Below are positions 54,570 to 63,743 of a stretch of 64,000 bases of DNA, piece after piece (position 1 is the first letter of the stretch; every line of letters begins with the position of its first letter). Origin of the DNA: Natronorubrum halophilum. Its GTDB lineage: Archaea; Halobacteriota; Halobacteria; Halobacteriales; Natrialbaceae. Position numbers and translations under genes: made by a program. The notes beneath the pieces were generated by a model. That model did not search any database, was not told the DNA's origin, and was given only the letters and a program-made list of their open reading frames with translations. The stretch spans positions 992,001 through 1,056,000 of the forward strand of contig NZ_QQTY01000001.1 of the NCBI RefSeq assembly GCF_003670115.1. Direction: 5' to 3'.

Positions 54570-55949
54570 TCAATCGAGTTCGGTCGGGTCGACTTCGGGA
54601 AGCGTAATGAGGTTCTCGCGACCGATTCGGAGTTTCTCTATGTCGCCGTCGTCGTCCATCTGTGAGAGCAATTGGGACACCTTCGCGTTCGACCAGCCGG
54701 TTTCCGTGACGATCGAGGCCTGTTTCATTCGACCGTTGTTTCGCGTGAGCATTCGAAGCACGCGCTCCTCGTCGCTCAACAGTTCGGGGTCGATCCCGTC
54801 GTCGACGTTCTCCTCGAACTCGAGGTACGTACCGGCGGCCGTCGGGGAATCGATATTCGAGGCTGACGCGGTCTCGGATCGTGAGCGGACTGCCGTCCCA
54901 CCATCGGCGCCTGCGCCACTCGAGTCTTGCCGGTGGTCCCGCTTGCCCTGATCGTTTCGATCGACGAGTCGAGAGCCGATACGGCCGAAGTACCCACCGA
55001 TTTCGAGCCGGGCGACGCGTTCGGCGAGTCGGTCGAGCGGAGCCGGCAGGTCGACGGTCGGCTTCCAGCGCGCGAGGAGGTAGCTGCTGGTCCCGACAAC
55101 GACGACGAGTACGAACAGGCCGCCGAGCAGCCATCCCGAAAGTCCGGGACCGGAGCTGGTACCGGTGCCGCTGCGAACGAAGACGATCTCGAGTTCATCA
55201 TCGCTAAACTGGTACGGGCCGGTCCACTCGAGTTGCGTCGGCGTCTCGAGGGCGAATCCGGACGGCGAGTCGATGACGAGGCGCTGACTATCGGCAAGCG
55301 TCGGCAGCCACGTCAGCGCATCGCCGAAGTAGATTCGATCCGCATCAACCGTGGCGAAGTTCGTCCACGTGAACGAGTAGGAGATGATGCCGACGCGGGG
55401 CTCCGTGCCTTCGGTGGAGTTGGACGCAGCGTGGCCCTCGATTCCCGCATCCTCGAGCGAGACGATACGCCCCTCGTTCCAGCCTTCGTTCTCGAGCGTC
55501 ATCTCGCGGCCGGTCGCCTGTTGTGCATCCCGTCGGAACGTGTCGAACTGCCGGGGGTCGTACGAGACGTCTCGCTGCCCGCTCGTGACTGCGTCAGCGT
55601 AGTCGATAAACTCCGCTTCTTCCTCCGCATCAGTCAGAAGGAACCGGCTCTCGATCGTCAACGTCGTATTACCGTTCTCGTGAACGTCGAGTCGAATCAC
55701 CTGTTTCGGATCGACGGAATCGAGCGAGGACTGGGTGACTGCCGGGTTCGATGACGCAGTCGCCGGAGATTGTGAGCCAGTCGAACTCGCGTAGGATGCG
55801 GATTCTAGTAGCGGCCGATCGGCGATCGAATTCGTCTGTGCGTGCTCGGGTGCAGGCGCAAACGCAGTCGGCGTGGCGGCCACCACCCCGAGGAGGGACG
55901 TCGCGAGGAGGACTGTGAGGGCGAGCGTAACGGCGGTGGATACCCGCAT
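54570..55949 (-). CDS. Membrane-tethered winged-helix protein
   Basis: 459 residues from MRVSTAVTLALTV. Signal peptide (1-25), an external domain (about 80-262), one membrane helix (about 271-294, WLLGGLFVLVVVVGTSSYLL), a cytoplasmic linker rich in Ser/Asp/Arg, and a MarR/DUF7343-like winged helix (about 390-452: LSDEERVLRMLTRNNGRMKQASIVTETGWSNAKVSQLLSQM). This suggests one-component signalling across the membrane to DNA. The upstream frame to 55997 is rejected because this ATG starts a clean signal peptide. It faces the secreted protein at 56162. Confidence 0.85.
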   Translation of the reverse strand: MRVSTAVTLALTVLLATSLLGVVAATPTAFAPAPEHAQTNSIADRPLLESASYASSTGSQSPATASSNPAVTQSSLDSVDPKQVIRLDVHENGNTTLTIESRFLLTDAEEEAEFIDYADAVTSGQRDVSYDPRQFDTFRRDAQQATGREMTLENEGWNEGRIVSLEDAGIEGHAASNSTEGTEPRVGIISYSFTWTNFATVDADRIYFGDALTWLPTLADSQRLVIDSPSGFALETPTQLEWTGPYQFSDDELEIVFVRSGTGTSSGPGLSGWLLGGLFVLVVVVGTSSYLLARWKPTVDLPAPLDRLAERVARLEIGGYFGRIGSRLVDRNDQGKRDHRQDSSGAGADGGTAVRSRSETASASNIDSPTAAGTYLEFEENVDDGIDPELLSDEERVLRMLTRNNGRMKQASIVTETGWSNAKVSQLLSQMDDDGDIEKLRIGRENLITLPEVDPTELD

Positions 55950-56161
55950 GCGTATCAACGGGTGGTTTCCGGGAGGAAAAAACACTTTCCATCGCAAAAT
56001 AAAACGTTACGGCTGGAACTGAACGGTCTCCGCGACGGAGATTGCATCTTCCAACGGCCGCAAAACGGGTAGAAACGCCCCGAATCGAGTGAGAGTGATC
56101 ACCAAGGCTACCCGTTACTAGTGCGACCAGTTTTTGTATCAGGGGTTCATACAGTGTGTCG

Positions 56162-57367
56162 ATGAACAGCGCGATACCTGCCCTCCTCGCGTTGCTTCTC
56201 GTCTCCTCGCTCGTCGCCATCCCCGTCGTGGCGGGACCCGGAGATGGGGTGCAAGACCGACCACAGGCAGCCCTGCAGGAACAGACGGTAACGAACGAAA
56301 CGGCGGCCGAGGGAACGACCAATCGGCTCTCGCTCGACGGAGAGATCAGAAGCGAGTACGTCGAATACGGAGCCGACTTCGGAACGCTACTCGCGAGTAC
56401 CGACGACGAGTTGCGTGACGATTACGAACAGTACACGATCCTCGACCGTCGCTTCGACGAAGTGACCACCGACGAACAAAAGCAGATGGTTCAGGCGGCA
56501 AACGAGAACATCGAAGACCGGGCGGACGAACTCGAGGAACGGGAGAGAAACGCCGTCAGAGACCACGCCTCGGGAGAGATGTCAACGACCGAATTGCTCC
56601 AGATCCTGTTGCGAAATTACCACGAGGCGGCGGTGCTCTCGGATGCCCTCGACGATATCGAGGGGCGAGCGGATCGGATTCCGGGTTACTCGTTGCCGAT
56701 CAAAGACAAACAGAACGAACTCGAGATGCACCGGACGCCGGTACGAACGTCCCTCGAAACGGCAGCACGCGGGCTTGAAGACGAAATTACCGTTGCTGTG
56801 GAAACCTCAGAAAGCGGATACACACTCACGACCCTCGACAACAACTACGTCCGCGAGGCAACTCGGTTCGACAATCGCAAGGCCGCGTGGGGTAGCGAGT
56901 TCGACGATATTACTGACGCCTACAACCACGCCGGCGAGTTGTATCCGTGGGTGTTCGAAACCGGCCGCTCACCGACAGCCAACGAACACACGTCGGTAAA
57001 CCTGTATCGAATTCAGGCGTCCCACGATCAGGGACGGTTCGAGGCGTATCTCGACGGCGGGACGGGTAACGTTCACCGAGAGGTACAGGAACTGAGCCAC
57101 AGATCGCTACCGATCGAGACCGAAACGCGCTGGTCCGAAAACGGTCTCAACGTGTCGCTCAGCGAGACGCCGAGAAACGGGCCGGCCGAGATCACGGTGA
57201 CTGACGCGGAAACCGACGAGCCCGAGACGGCGACGGTGACGGTCGATGGATTCGAGGTCGATCAAACCGACAATGATGGTGTCCTCTGGTTTACCCCACC
57301 GTCTGGAACGTACGACCTGGTGGTAGAGTCGGACTCGAACAGCGTCGAAATAACGGTTCCGGAGTGA
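56162..57367 (+). CDS. Secreted haloarchaeal protein (DUF7094-like)
   Basis: 401 residues from MNSAIPALLALLLVSSLVAIPVVAGPGDG, a Sec-type signal peptide. The mature part is long, acidic and helical in its middle (QKQMVQAANENIEDRADELEERERNAVRDHASGEMSTTELLQIL), with a beta-rich, Ig- or carboxypeptidase-regulatory-like end (PAEITVTDAETDEPETATVTVDGFEVDQTDNDGVLWFTPPSGTYDLVVES). I recall similar proteins as DUF7094, from memory. The divergent, membrane-bound winged-helix gene may respond to it or regulate it. Confidence 0.75.
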   Translation: MNSAIPALLALLLVSSLVAIPVVAGPGDGVQDRPQAALQEQTVTNETAAEGTTNRLSLDGEIRSEYVEYGADFGTLLASTDDELRDDYEQYTILDRRFDEVTTDEQKQMVQAANENIEDRADELEERERNAVRDHASGEMSTTELLQILLRNYHEAAVLSDALDDIEGRADRIPGYSLPIKDKQNELEMHRTPVRTSLETAARGLEDEITVAVETSESGYTLTTLDNNYVREATRFDNRKAAWGSEFDDITDAYNHAGELYPWVFETGRSPTANEHTSVNLYRIQASHDQGRFEAYLDGGTGNVHREVQELSHRSLPIETETRWSENGLNVSLSETPRNGPAEITVTDAETDEPETATVTVDGFEVDQTDNDGVLWFTPPSGTYDLVVESDSNSVEITVPE

Positions 57368-57510
57368 TAACGCGGAATCGCTCTCGCCGACATGAACGCC
57401 GCGCGGCAACCACGTAGCCGAACGCGCGTACCGTCCCGCCAGAGATCCGGTTCGATCCGTTCAGTCGGGTAGTAGTGAGCGAGACGACGACAAATTTACT
57501 CGGGCGAACG

Positions 57511-57517
57511 TTTATAT
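57511..57517 (+). promoter_or_regulatory. TATA box of the pilin-like gene
   Basis: TTTATAT centred 28 bp before the GTG at 57542 supports a leaderless GTG start. Confidence 0.6.
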
Positions 57518-57541
57518 CGGAACGAGCGGCCAGAGCGGTGC

Positions 57542-58048
57542 GTGAACGGAGGGGTGAGAGGAGCGTCATCGAACGTCCGCGACGGGGCGACCCGAGGGAT
57601 CAGCCCGGTCGTCGGCGTCGTCGTGCTGATTGCACTCACCGTCTGTCTAGCCACCGTGATCGCCGTCGGCGTCGGGGCGTGGTCGCTCGAGGCCGGCGGA
57701 CCGACCGCAGCGTTCGACCTCTCGGTCGACGGTGAGCAGTCGACGGTCGCCGTCGAGCATGTCAGTGGCGACCCGGTCGACGTCGGGCAGCTATCGGTGG
57801 TGATCACGGTGAACGACGAGGAACTGGCGGACCAGCCGCCCGTGCCGTTCGTCGGAGCAGACGGGTTCGTCGGTACGCCGAACGGACCGTTCAATTCGGC
57901 AACCGATCAGGAGTGGCGGGCGGGCGAGCGCGCGAGCGTTACCGTCGCCGAGGAGAACGATCCCGGTATTGAGGGTGGCGATTCTGTTACAGTCACGCTC
58001 ACCGTCGACGGTGATCGCGTGGCGATCCTCGAGACGACGGCAAGCTAA
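57542..58048 (+). CDS. Type IV pilin-like protein (archaeal pilin N-terminal domain)
   Basis: 168 residues from a GTG. A positively charged leader ends in RG before ISPVVGVVVLIALTVCLATVIAVGVGAW, the archaeal prepilin signature cut by PibD after the Gly. The hydrophobic helix would form the filament core. The rest is an acidic beta-rich head (about 60-168). No pilus ATPase or other pilin gene adjoins it, so it is an isolated minor pilin or adhesin. Confidence 0.85.
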   Translation: MNGGVRGASSNVRDGATRGISPVVGVVVLIALTVCLATVIAVGVGAWSLEAGGPTAAFDLSVDGEQSTVAVEHVSGDPVDVGQLSVVITVNDEELADQPPVPFVGADGFVGTPNGPFNSATDQEWRAGERASVTVAEENDPGIEGGDSVTVTLTVDGDRVAILETTAS

Positions 58049-58117
58049 GATGAAGAATCAGCAGCAGGGTGCGGTAGGGAACTTAGTAGGTTATCTGTGC
58101 GGCGGGGAATGTATGGG

Positions 58118-58741
58118 TTATTCGGGCGCGCGACCGATCGTCGTAATCGCAACCTCGGGGTCGTACGACGGTCCCATGAAGGCGTGTTTTACGTCCTCGA
58201 ACCCGGCTTGTTTGAACATTCGGTCGGCCTCGTACTCGTCGTAAAAGAGCATGATCGAATCGGCGAGTTTCTGGGCGATTACGTTGTCGGGATAGTTCGG
58301 GCCGACGACGAGTACCTGCCCGCCGGGTTTGAGTACGCGGCGGAACTCCCGGAGCGCGAGGATCGGGTTCGGCCAGTACTCGATCGAACCCGACGACCAG
58401 ACGACATCGAAGGTGTCCGTCGCGAAGGGGAGGCGTTCGGCGTCGCCGCGGTGGAAGTGGACCGGCGGTGCCGCCTTCCCGAACTTCGCGTAGGCCTGCT
58501 CGAGTTGGTGTTCGCTCTGATCGAGCGCGTACACCTCCTCGACGTGCTCGAGCAGTCCTTCGGTCGCAAAGCCGGTGCCACAGCCGACGTCGAGAACGGC
58601 CGTGTCGGCCTCGAGGTCGAGCAAGCGGAGGGCGTCGGCTCGCATCTCCTCGTTCCAGATGAAGGGATTGACCTGGTCGTACACCTTCGAGAGGTACTTG
58701 TAGAACAGTCGAGCACGGGCCTTGTTCTCGAGAACTCCCAT
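58118..58741 (-). CDS. VTE3-like quinone-type SAM methyltransferase
   Basis: 207 residues from MGVLENKARARLFYKYL; an ATG 18 bp upstream is less likely. The start FYKYLSKVYDQVNPFIWNEEMR closely resembles the equivalent region of plant MPBQ/MSBQ methyltransferase (VTE3). Then come VLDVGCGTGFATEGLLEHV (SAM motif I) and FDVVWSSGSIEYWPNP (motif II). It may methylate a menaquinone-type ring; haloarchaea are known to have methylated menaquinones. The substrate is inferred only. Confidence 0.8.
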   Translation of the reverse strand: MGVLENKARARLFYKYLSKVYDQVNPFIWNEEMRADALRLLDLEADTAVLDVGCGTGFATEGLLEHVEEVYALDQSEHQLEQAYAKFGKAAPPVHFHRGDAERLPFATDTFDVVWSSGSIEYWPNPILALREFRRVLKPGGQVLVVGPNYPDNVIAQKLADSIMLFYDEYEADRMFKQAGFEDVKHAFMGPSYDPEVAITTIGRAPE

Positions 58742-58898
58742 TGGGGATGCGTTTCGCACCGACCGGCATATGTCTGCTGTTCCCGTCGGTTACGAGAACT
58801 CGGTCGTCGGAATGAGCGGTCCGTGCGGTCGGCGGAACGCTGGATGACTTTCGCAACTACCATATACGCGCTCTTGCAAACGTTTACCCGCTTAGAGT

Positions 58899-59231
58899 AT
58901 GCCGAGGCCAGAGGTTCTCGAACGAATACAGTCGGCGGAGGAGGAAGCCGACGAGATCGTCGCATTGGCACAGAACGACCGCGACGAGCGAATAGCCGAG
59001 GCCCGGGAACGTGCCGAGGAGATTCGCACGGACGCGGAACAAGAAGCGCGGGATCTCAAAGAGCGCCGTCTCGAGGAGGCGCGCGAGGAGATCGACGAGG
59101 AGTGCGAACGCGTCCTCGAGGAAGGCGAACAGGAGCGCGAGGCGCTCGCCGAGCGCGCCCAGGATCGGGTCGACGAAGTGACCGCTCACGTCGTCGAGCT
59201 GTTCCAGGAGGACGTCCATGCTCAGACCTGA
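58899..59231 (+). CDS. atpH: A-type ATP synthase subunit H
   Basis: 110 residues, almost entirely coiled coil (ERIQSAEEEADEIVALAQNDRDERIAEARERAEEIRTDAEQEA), the peripheral-stalk subunit. It pairs with subunit E to hold the A1 head to subunit I. It is the first gene of the operon; TATA-like CATATAC at 58861-58867 is about 35 bp upstream. The stop overlaps the atpI start by 14 bp. Confidence 0.88.
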   Translation: MPRPEVLERIQSAEEEADEIVALAQNDRDERIAEARERAEEIRTDAEQEARDLKERRLEEAREEIDEECERVLEEGEQEREALAERAQDRVDEVTAHVVELFQEDVHAQT

Positions 59232-61458
59232 ACGGATGAGCAAGGTGTCGGTGACCGGTTCTCGGGGCGTCATGCCCACGGTCATCGAGGCGATTTACGG
59301 ACTGAATCTGGTCCATCTCTCGGACTACGACGGCAGCTGGGAGGGGTTCGATAACGGCAACCCGATCGAGGGAGCCGACAACGCCTCCGAGAAGCTGGTG
59401 ACGGTCCGCGCCCTCGAGAGCACCCTGGATCTGTCGGCCGACGAGGCCGAGCCGGGGACCCTCGAGGACGACTGGGAGGGACGAATCGAAGACATCCGAA
59501 ATCGAGTCAACGAACTCGACGACACCCGCAGCGAGGCCCGCGAGGAGCTCCGCCAGGTCGAAGAGAAGATCGGCCGCGTCGCTCCGTTCGCGGAACTGGG
59601 GATCGACCTCGACCTCCTGTCGGGGTACGAGTCGGTCGACGTCGTCGTCGGTGACGGGCCGCGAGAGCAACTCGAGGCAGCCGTCGCCGACTCCGAAGAG
59701 ATTCGGGCGTTCGAGCTGTTCACCGGTGGCGATATCGTGGCCATCGTGGCCGCGCCCACCGAAGACGCCGGCTCGACCCCGATCGACGACGCACTCGTCG
59801 GTGTGGAGTTTACCCGGCACCCGGTGCCGGAAACCGAGCAGACGCCGGGTGCGTACGTCGAGGAACTCGAGGAGCGCAAGCGCGAACTCGAGTACGAGAT
59901 CGAAGACATCGACGCGGAACTCGAGGAGATCAAGCACCGCGAAGCCGGCTTTCTCCTGCGCGTCGAAGAGGAGCTAACCGTCGAAGTGCAGCGTGCGGAA
60001 GCGCCGCTGCAGTTCGCGACCACGGATCGGGCGTTCATCGCGGAGGGTTGGATCCCGAGCGACGAGTACGAGAGACTCGTCGCGGCGTTGAACGATGCCG
60101 TCGGCGACAGCGTCGAGATCGAAGAACTCGAGCGCGCGAGCTACAACCGCCACGGCCAGATCCACACGGAGGATATCCAGCAGGGCGCACCGGCTGCGGC
60201 AGACGACGAAGACGATGCGGCGTCGGAGGACGGCCAGCAGCAAAAGGCCGTCACCGACGGTGGCTCGACCGTGACGATGGACGATCAGCCGCCGACGGTC
60301 CAGAACAACCCGTCGGGAGTCAAGTCGTTCGAAGTGCTGGTGCAGGCGGTCAACCGGCCCAAGTACAGCGAACTCGACCCGACGGTCTTCCTGTTCCTGA
60401 CGTTCCCGCTGTTCTTCGGCTTCATGATCGGCGACGTCGGGTACGGGATCATGTACATGGCCATCGGCTACTACATGTACTCCCAGTTCGACAGTCCGGG
60501 AGTCAGTAGCCTCGGCGGCGTCGCCATGTGGGCGGGCGCGTTCACGATCGTCTTCGGGATCATCTACGGGGAGATCTTCGGCTTGCACGTGCTCGGAGAG
60601 GTGCTCTGGCACGACACGCTGGGGGTCGACCTGTTCCCGTTCAACAAGGGACTCGAGCCGGCAGCCGCTGACTTCGCGCTCGGCTGGATGGTGATCAGCG
60701 TGCTGGCCGGGATCGTCCACCTCAACATCGGATATATCCTGGACTTCGTCGAACACCTGAGCCACGGCGTCAAAGACGCCCTCTTCCACAGCGGGTCGTG
60801 GATCCTGATGCTCAACGGCATCTGGATCTGGATCTTCTCGCTGCAGGCGGAGGCTTCGAAGCCCGACTTCCTGTTCACGACGTTCGCCAGCGACGGGCCG
60901 TTCCCGATCGGATTCACCGGGTTCCCGGAATGGGGGCTCGTGACGATACCGCTTCCGCTACTCGGGGACTTCCTGCTGACGGCTCCGCTGCTCGTCTTCC
61001 TGATCGGGCTCGTTATGCTCGGGGTCAGCGAACCAATCGAACTTATCGAATCGCTCGACGTCGTCGTCAACGTCTTCTCGTACACCCGGATGGGCGCAGT
61101 GTTGCTCGCGAAGGCCGGCATGGCGTTCGTGGTCAACCTGCTGTTCTTCGGCGGGTACCAGGACCCAGACGGCGCGTTCCACTTCCTTCGAAATCACGAT
61201 CCGAGCTACGTCGCCGAACACTACGGCGAGGGTGCGGAGGTCATCTTCGGCGGCCTCATGCACTCGGGCACCGCGGGCCTGCTCGGTGGACTTGTTATTC
61301 TCGTCGTCGGACACATAGTCGTGTTAGTGCTTGGCGTGACAAGCGCCGGCTTACAGGCTGTACGTCTCGAGTACGTCGAATTCTTTAACAAGTTTTATGA
61401 AGGCGGTGGGGAGAACTACGAACCGTTCGGACACGATCGAACCTACGGTGAAGACTAA
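59218..61458 (+). CDS. atpI: A-type ATP synthase subunit I (a subunit)
   Basis: 746 residues. The N-half is cytoplasmic and coiled-coil-rich (LEERKRELEYEIEDIDAELEEIKHREAGFLLRVEEEL), and the C-half has about seven or eight helices: FLFLTFPLFFGFMIGDVGYGIMYMAIGYYMY, AMWAGAFTIVFGIIYGEIFGL and VNVFSYTRMGAVLLAKAGMAFVVNLL, where the essential membrane Arg lies. It forms the proton path with the K ring. An acidic insert at about 320-350 is typical of halophiles. Confidence 0.95.
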   Translation: MLRPERMSKVSVTGSRGVMPTVIEAIYGLNLVHLSDYDGSWEGFDNGNPIEGADNASEKLVTVRALESTLDLSADEAEPGTLEDDWEGRIEDIRNRVNELDDTRSEAREELRQVEEKIGRVAPFAELGIDLDLLSGYESVDVVVGDGPREQLEAAVADSEEIRAFELFTGGDIVAIVAAPTEDAGSTPIDDALVGVEFTRHPVPETEQTPGAYVEELEERKRELEYEIEDIDAELEEIKHREAGFLLRVEEELTVEVQRAEAPLQFATTDRAFIAEGWIPSDEYERLVAALNDAVGDSVEIEELERASYNRHGQIHTEDIQQGAPAAADDEDDAASEDGQQQKAVTDGGSTVTMDDQPPTVQNNPSGVKSFEVLVQAVNRPKYSELDPTVFLFLTFPLFFGFMIGDVGYGIMYMAIGYYMYSQFDSPGVSSLGGVAMWAGAFTIVFGIIYGEIFGLHVLGEVLWHDTLGVDLFPFNKGLEPAAADFALGWMVISVLAGIVHLNIGYILDFVEHLSHGVKDALFHSGSWILMLNGIWIWIFSLQAEASKPDFLFTTFASDGPFPIGFTGFPEWGLVTIPLPLLGDFLLTAPLLVFLIGLVMLGVSEPIELIESLDVVVNVFSYTRMGAVLLAKAGMAFVVNLLFFGGYQDPDGAFHFLRNHDPSYVAEHYGEGAEVIFGGLMHSGTAGLLGGLVILVVGHIVVLVLGVTSAGLQAVRLEYVEFFNKFYEGGGENYEPFGHDRTYGED

Positions 61459-61467
61459 CTGATAACA

Positions 61468-61740
61468 ATGGTATTTGAACTCGGACCAGAACTGGCGGAT
61501 GTTGCACTGCAAGCAGGAGAAACGGCAGAAGGAGGCCCGGCGCTCAACGACGCGGGTGCCGCAGCGCTCGCCGTCGGTCTCGCGGCCCTCGCATCCGGAT
61601 ACGCAGAGCGCGGGATCGGCGCAGCCGCTGTCGGCGCGATGGCCGAGGACGACGACATGTTCGTTCGTGGCCTGATCATGACCGTCCTTCCTGAGACGCT
61701 CGTGATCCTGGCTCTAGTCGTCGTCTTCATCGTCGGATAA
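61468..61740 (+). CDS. atpK: A-type ATP synthase proteolipid subunit K (c ring)
   Basis: 90 residues with a hairpin of two helices: AAALAVGLAALASGYAERGIGAAAVGAM and GLIMTVLPETLVILALVVVFIVG. The ion-binding carboxylate is the Glu of LPETLVIL. Short N-terminal extension. It starts 9 bp after atpI. Confidence 0.93.
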   Translation: MVFELGPELADVALQAGETAEGGPALNDAGAAALAVGLAALASGYAERGIGAAAVGAMAEDDDMFVRGLIMTVLPETLVILALVVVFIVG

Positions 61741-61762
61741 CTTCGCCCCCCTTCTCTTACCA

Positions 61763-62344
61763 ATGAGTTTGGACACAGTCGTAGAAGACATTCGAGAAGA
61801 GGCCCACGCGCGTGCGGAGGACATCCGCGCCGAGGGCGAAGCGCGCGCCGAAGAGATCGAATCGGCCGCCGAGGAGGACGCCGAAGAGATCGTTACCGAC
61901 GCGGAGCAGGCGGCCGAGCGCGAGATCGAGCAGCTTCGCGAACAGCGACTCTCCAGTGCGAAACTGGAGGCGAAACAGAAGCGTCTGGAGGCTCGCCGAG
62001 ACGTCCTCGGCGACGTTCGCGAGCAGGTCGAGGACGAACTCGCCGCACTCGAGGGAGACACCCGAGCGGAGCTCACGCGAGACTTACTCGACGCGGCAAG
62101 CGACGAGTTCGACGCGGACGACGACGTCAGCGTCTACGGTCGCGACGGCGACGAGGAGCTGATCTCGTCGATCCTCACCGAGTACGACGGCTACGAGTAC
62201 GCCGGCGAGTACGATTGTCTCGGCGGCGTCGTCGTCGAGAGCGAACAGTCTCGAGTCCGAGTCAACAACACGTTCGACTCGGTTCTCGAGGACGTCTGGG
62301 AAGACAACCTCCGAACGATCAGCAACCAACTCTTCGAGCAATGA
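61763..62344 (+). CDS. atpE: A-type ATP synthase subunit E
   Basis: 193 residues. The first 100 form an Ala/Glu/Arg coiled coil (VVEDIREEAHARAEDIRAEGEARAEEIESAAEEDAEEI), the C-terminal domain (about 105-193) shows GGVVVESEQSRVRVNNTFDSVLEDVWEDNLRTISNQLF, the standard subunit E signature. It is the peripheral stalk partner of subunit H. Its stop overlaps the atpC start by four bases (ATGA). Confidence 0.95.
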   Translation: MSLDTVVEDIREEAHARAEDIRAEGEARAEEIESAAEEDAEEIVTDAEQAAEREIEQLREQRLSSAKLEAKQKRLEARRDVLGDVREQVEDELAALEGDTRAELTRDLLDAASDEFDADDDVSVYGRDGDEELISSILTEYDGYEYAGEYDCLGGVVVESEQSRVRVNNTFDSVLEDVWEDNLRTISNQLFEQ

Positions 62345-63408
62345 GTGTAGGTGCCTCGAATCCGGAATACGTGAACGCTCGCGTTCGGTCGCGCCGAGCC
62401 TCGCTGTTCGCGGACGAAGACTATCGGAAGCTGATCCGGATGGGGCCGAGCGAGATCGCACGGTTCATGGAGGAGACGGAGTACGAACGCGAGATCAACG
62501 CACTCGGCGCACGTTTTTCGGGTGTCGACCTGATCGAGTACGCGCTGAACCAGAATCTCGCAAAGCACTTCCACGACTTGCTCGACTGGTCGAAGGGGCG
62601 ACTCTACGACCTCATCTCCCGCTACCTCCGCAAGTTCGACGTCTGGAACCTCAAAACCATCATCCGCGGGATCTACACCGACACCGATGCCGAGGACATT
62701 CGGACGGACTTGATCATGGCCGGCGAACTCGAGGAGTCGACGATCGACCGACTGCTCGAGGCCGACGAGATCGAAGACGCGGTCGAGATGCTGAACCGGA
62801 CGATCTACTACGACCCCCTCACGAGTGCGTTCGAGGAGTTCGAAGAGACCGGCGCACTCGTCGCCCTCGAGAACGCGCTCGATCGGGAGTTCTACGAGCA
62901 CCTGCTCGAGGACATCTCGCGCGGACCGGGAGACGAGCCACAGGAGGGGCCGGAAGCGAAGTACGTCGAGTTCCTCCAGGCCGAAATCGACTTCCGGAAC
63001 GCCCGGAACGCGTTGCGACTCGCCCGCAGCGGTGCCGACCTCGATCCCGCCAGCTACTACATCGAGGGCGGCGTCCTGTTCGACCAGTCGGAACTGAGCC
63101 GACTCGTCGGCGACTACGACGCCCTCGTCGACCACATCGGCGAGAACAGGCGCTACGGTGACCGGCTCTCGGGAGCGATGGATCGGTTGCGCGATGCTGA
63201 CAGCCTTATCCAGTTCGAGCACGCACTAGACGCTGCGTTGCTCGAGTACGCGGATACGCTCTCGAGCATCTACCCGGCCTCCATCTCGGCCGTGCTGTCG
63301 TACATCCTCGCGAAAGAGCGCGAGGTCGAGAACATCCGTGCGATCGCGCGCGGTCGCGAGGTCGGACTTTCCGAAAGCGAGATCGAAGAGGAGCTGGTGA
63401 TCCTATGA
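62341..63408 (+). CDS. atpC: A-type ATP synthase subunit C
   Basis: 355 residues from MSVGASNPEYVNARVRSRRASLF. Mostly helical, with FDVWNLKTIIRGIYTDTDAEDI and the C-terminal ISAVLSYILAKEREVENIRAIARGREVGL, characteristic of the V/A-type C (d) subunit that links the central rotor shaft to the K ring. Its stop overlaps the atpF start by four bases. Confidence 0.95.
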   Translation: MSVGASNPEYVNARVRSRRASLFADEDYRKLIRMGPSEIARFMEETEYEREINALGARFSGVDLIEYALNQNLAKHFHDLLDWSKGRLYDLISRYLRKFDVWNLKTIIRGIYTDTDAEDIRTDLIMAGELEESTIDRLLEADEIEDAVEMLNRTIYYDPLTSAFEEFEETGALVALENALDREFYEHLLEDISRGPGDEPQEGPEAKYVEFLQAEIDFRNARNALRLARSGADLDPASYYIEGGVLFDQSELSRLVGDYDALVDHIGENRRYGDRLSGAMDRLRDADSLIQFEHALDAALLEYADTLSSIYPASISAVLSYILAKEREVENIRAIARGREVGLSESEIEEELVIL

Positions 63409-63740
63409 GTCAGGAAATCGCAGTCATCGGCAGTCCGGAGTTCACCACTGGCTTCCGACTCGCGGGAGTCCGCCGATCCGAGAACGTCCCGGACGACGAG
63501 AAAGACGCGCAACTGGACAACGCGGTCACCGACGTGCTCGACGACGAGGGCGTCGGTATCGTCGTCATGCACGACGACGACCTCGAGTATCTGTCGCGGA
63601 AGGTGCGCCAGAACGTCGAGACGAGCGTCGAACCGGTCGTCGTCACCATCGGCAGCGGAACGGGTGGAGGCGGACTGCGCGATCAGATCAAGCGTGCGAT
63701 CGGTATCGACCTGATGGACGAGGACGAACAAGCAAACTAA
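63405..63740 (+). CDS. atpF: A-type ATP synthase subunit F
   Basis: 111 residues. Starts EIAVIGSPEFTTGFRLAGVRR, typical of subunit F; IVVMHDDDLEYLSRKVRQNV and RDQIKRAIGIDLM follow. A small central-stalk subunit. It overlaps atpC by four bases and is followed 3 bp later by atpA. Confidence 0.93.
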   Translation: MSQEIAVIGSPEFTTGFRLAGVRRSENVPDDEKDAQLDNAVTDVLDDEGVGIVVMHDDDLEYLSRKVRQNVETSVEPVVVTIGSGTGGGGLRDQIKRAIGIDLMDEDEQAN

Positions 63741-63743
63741 ACT

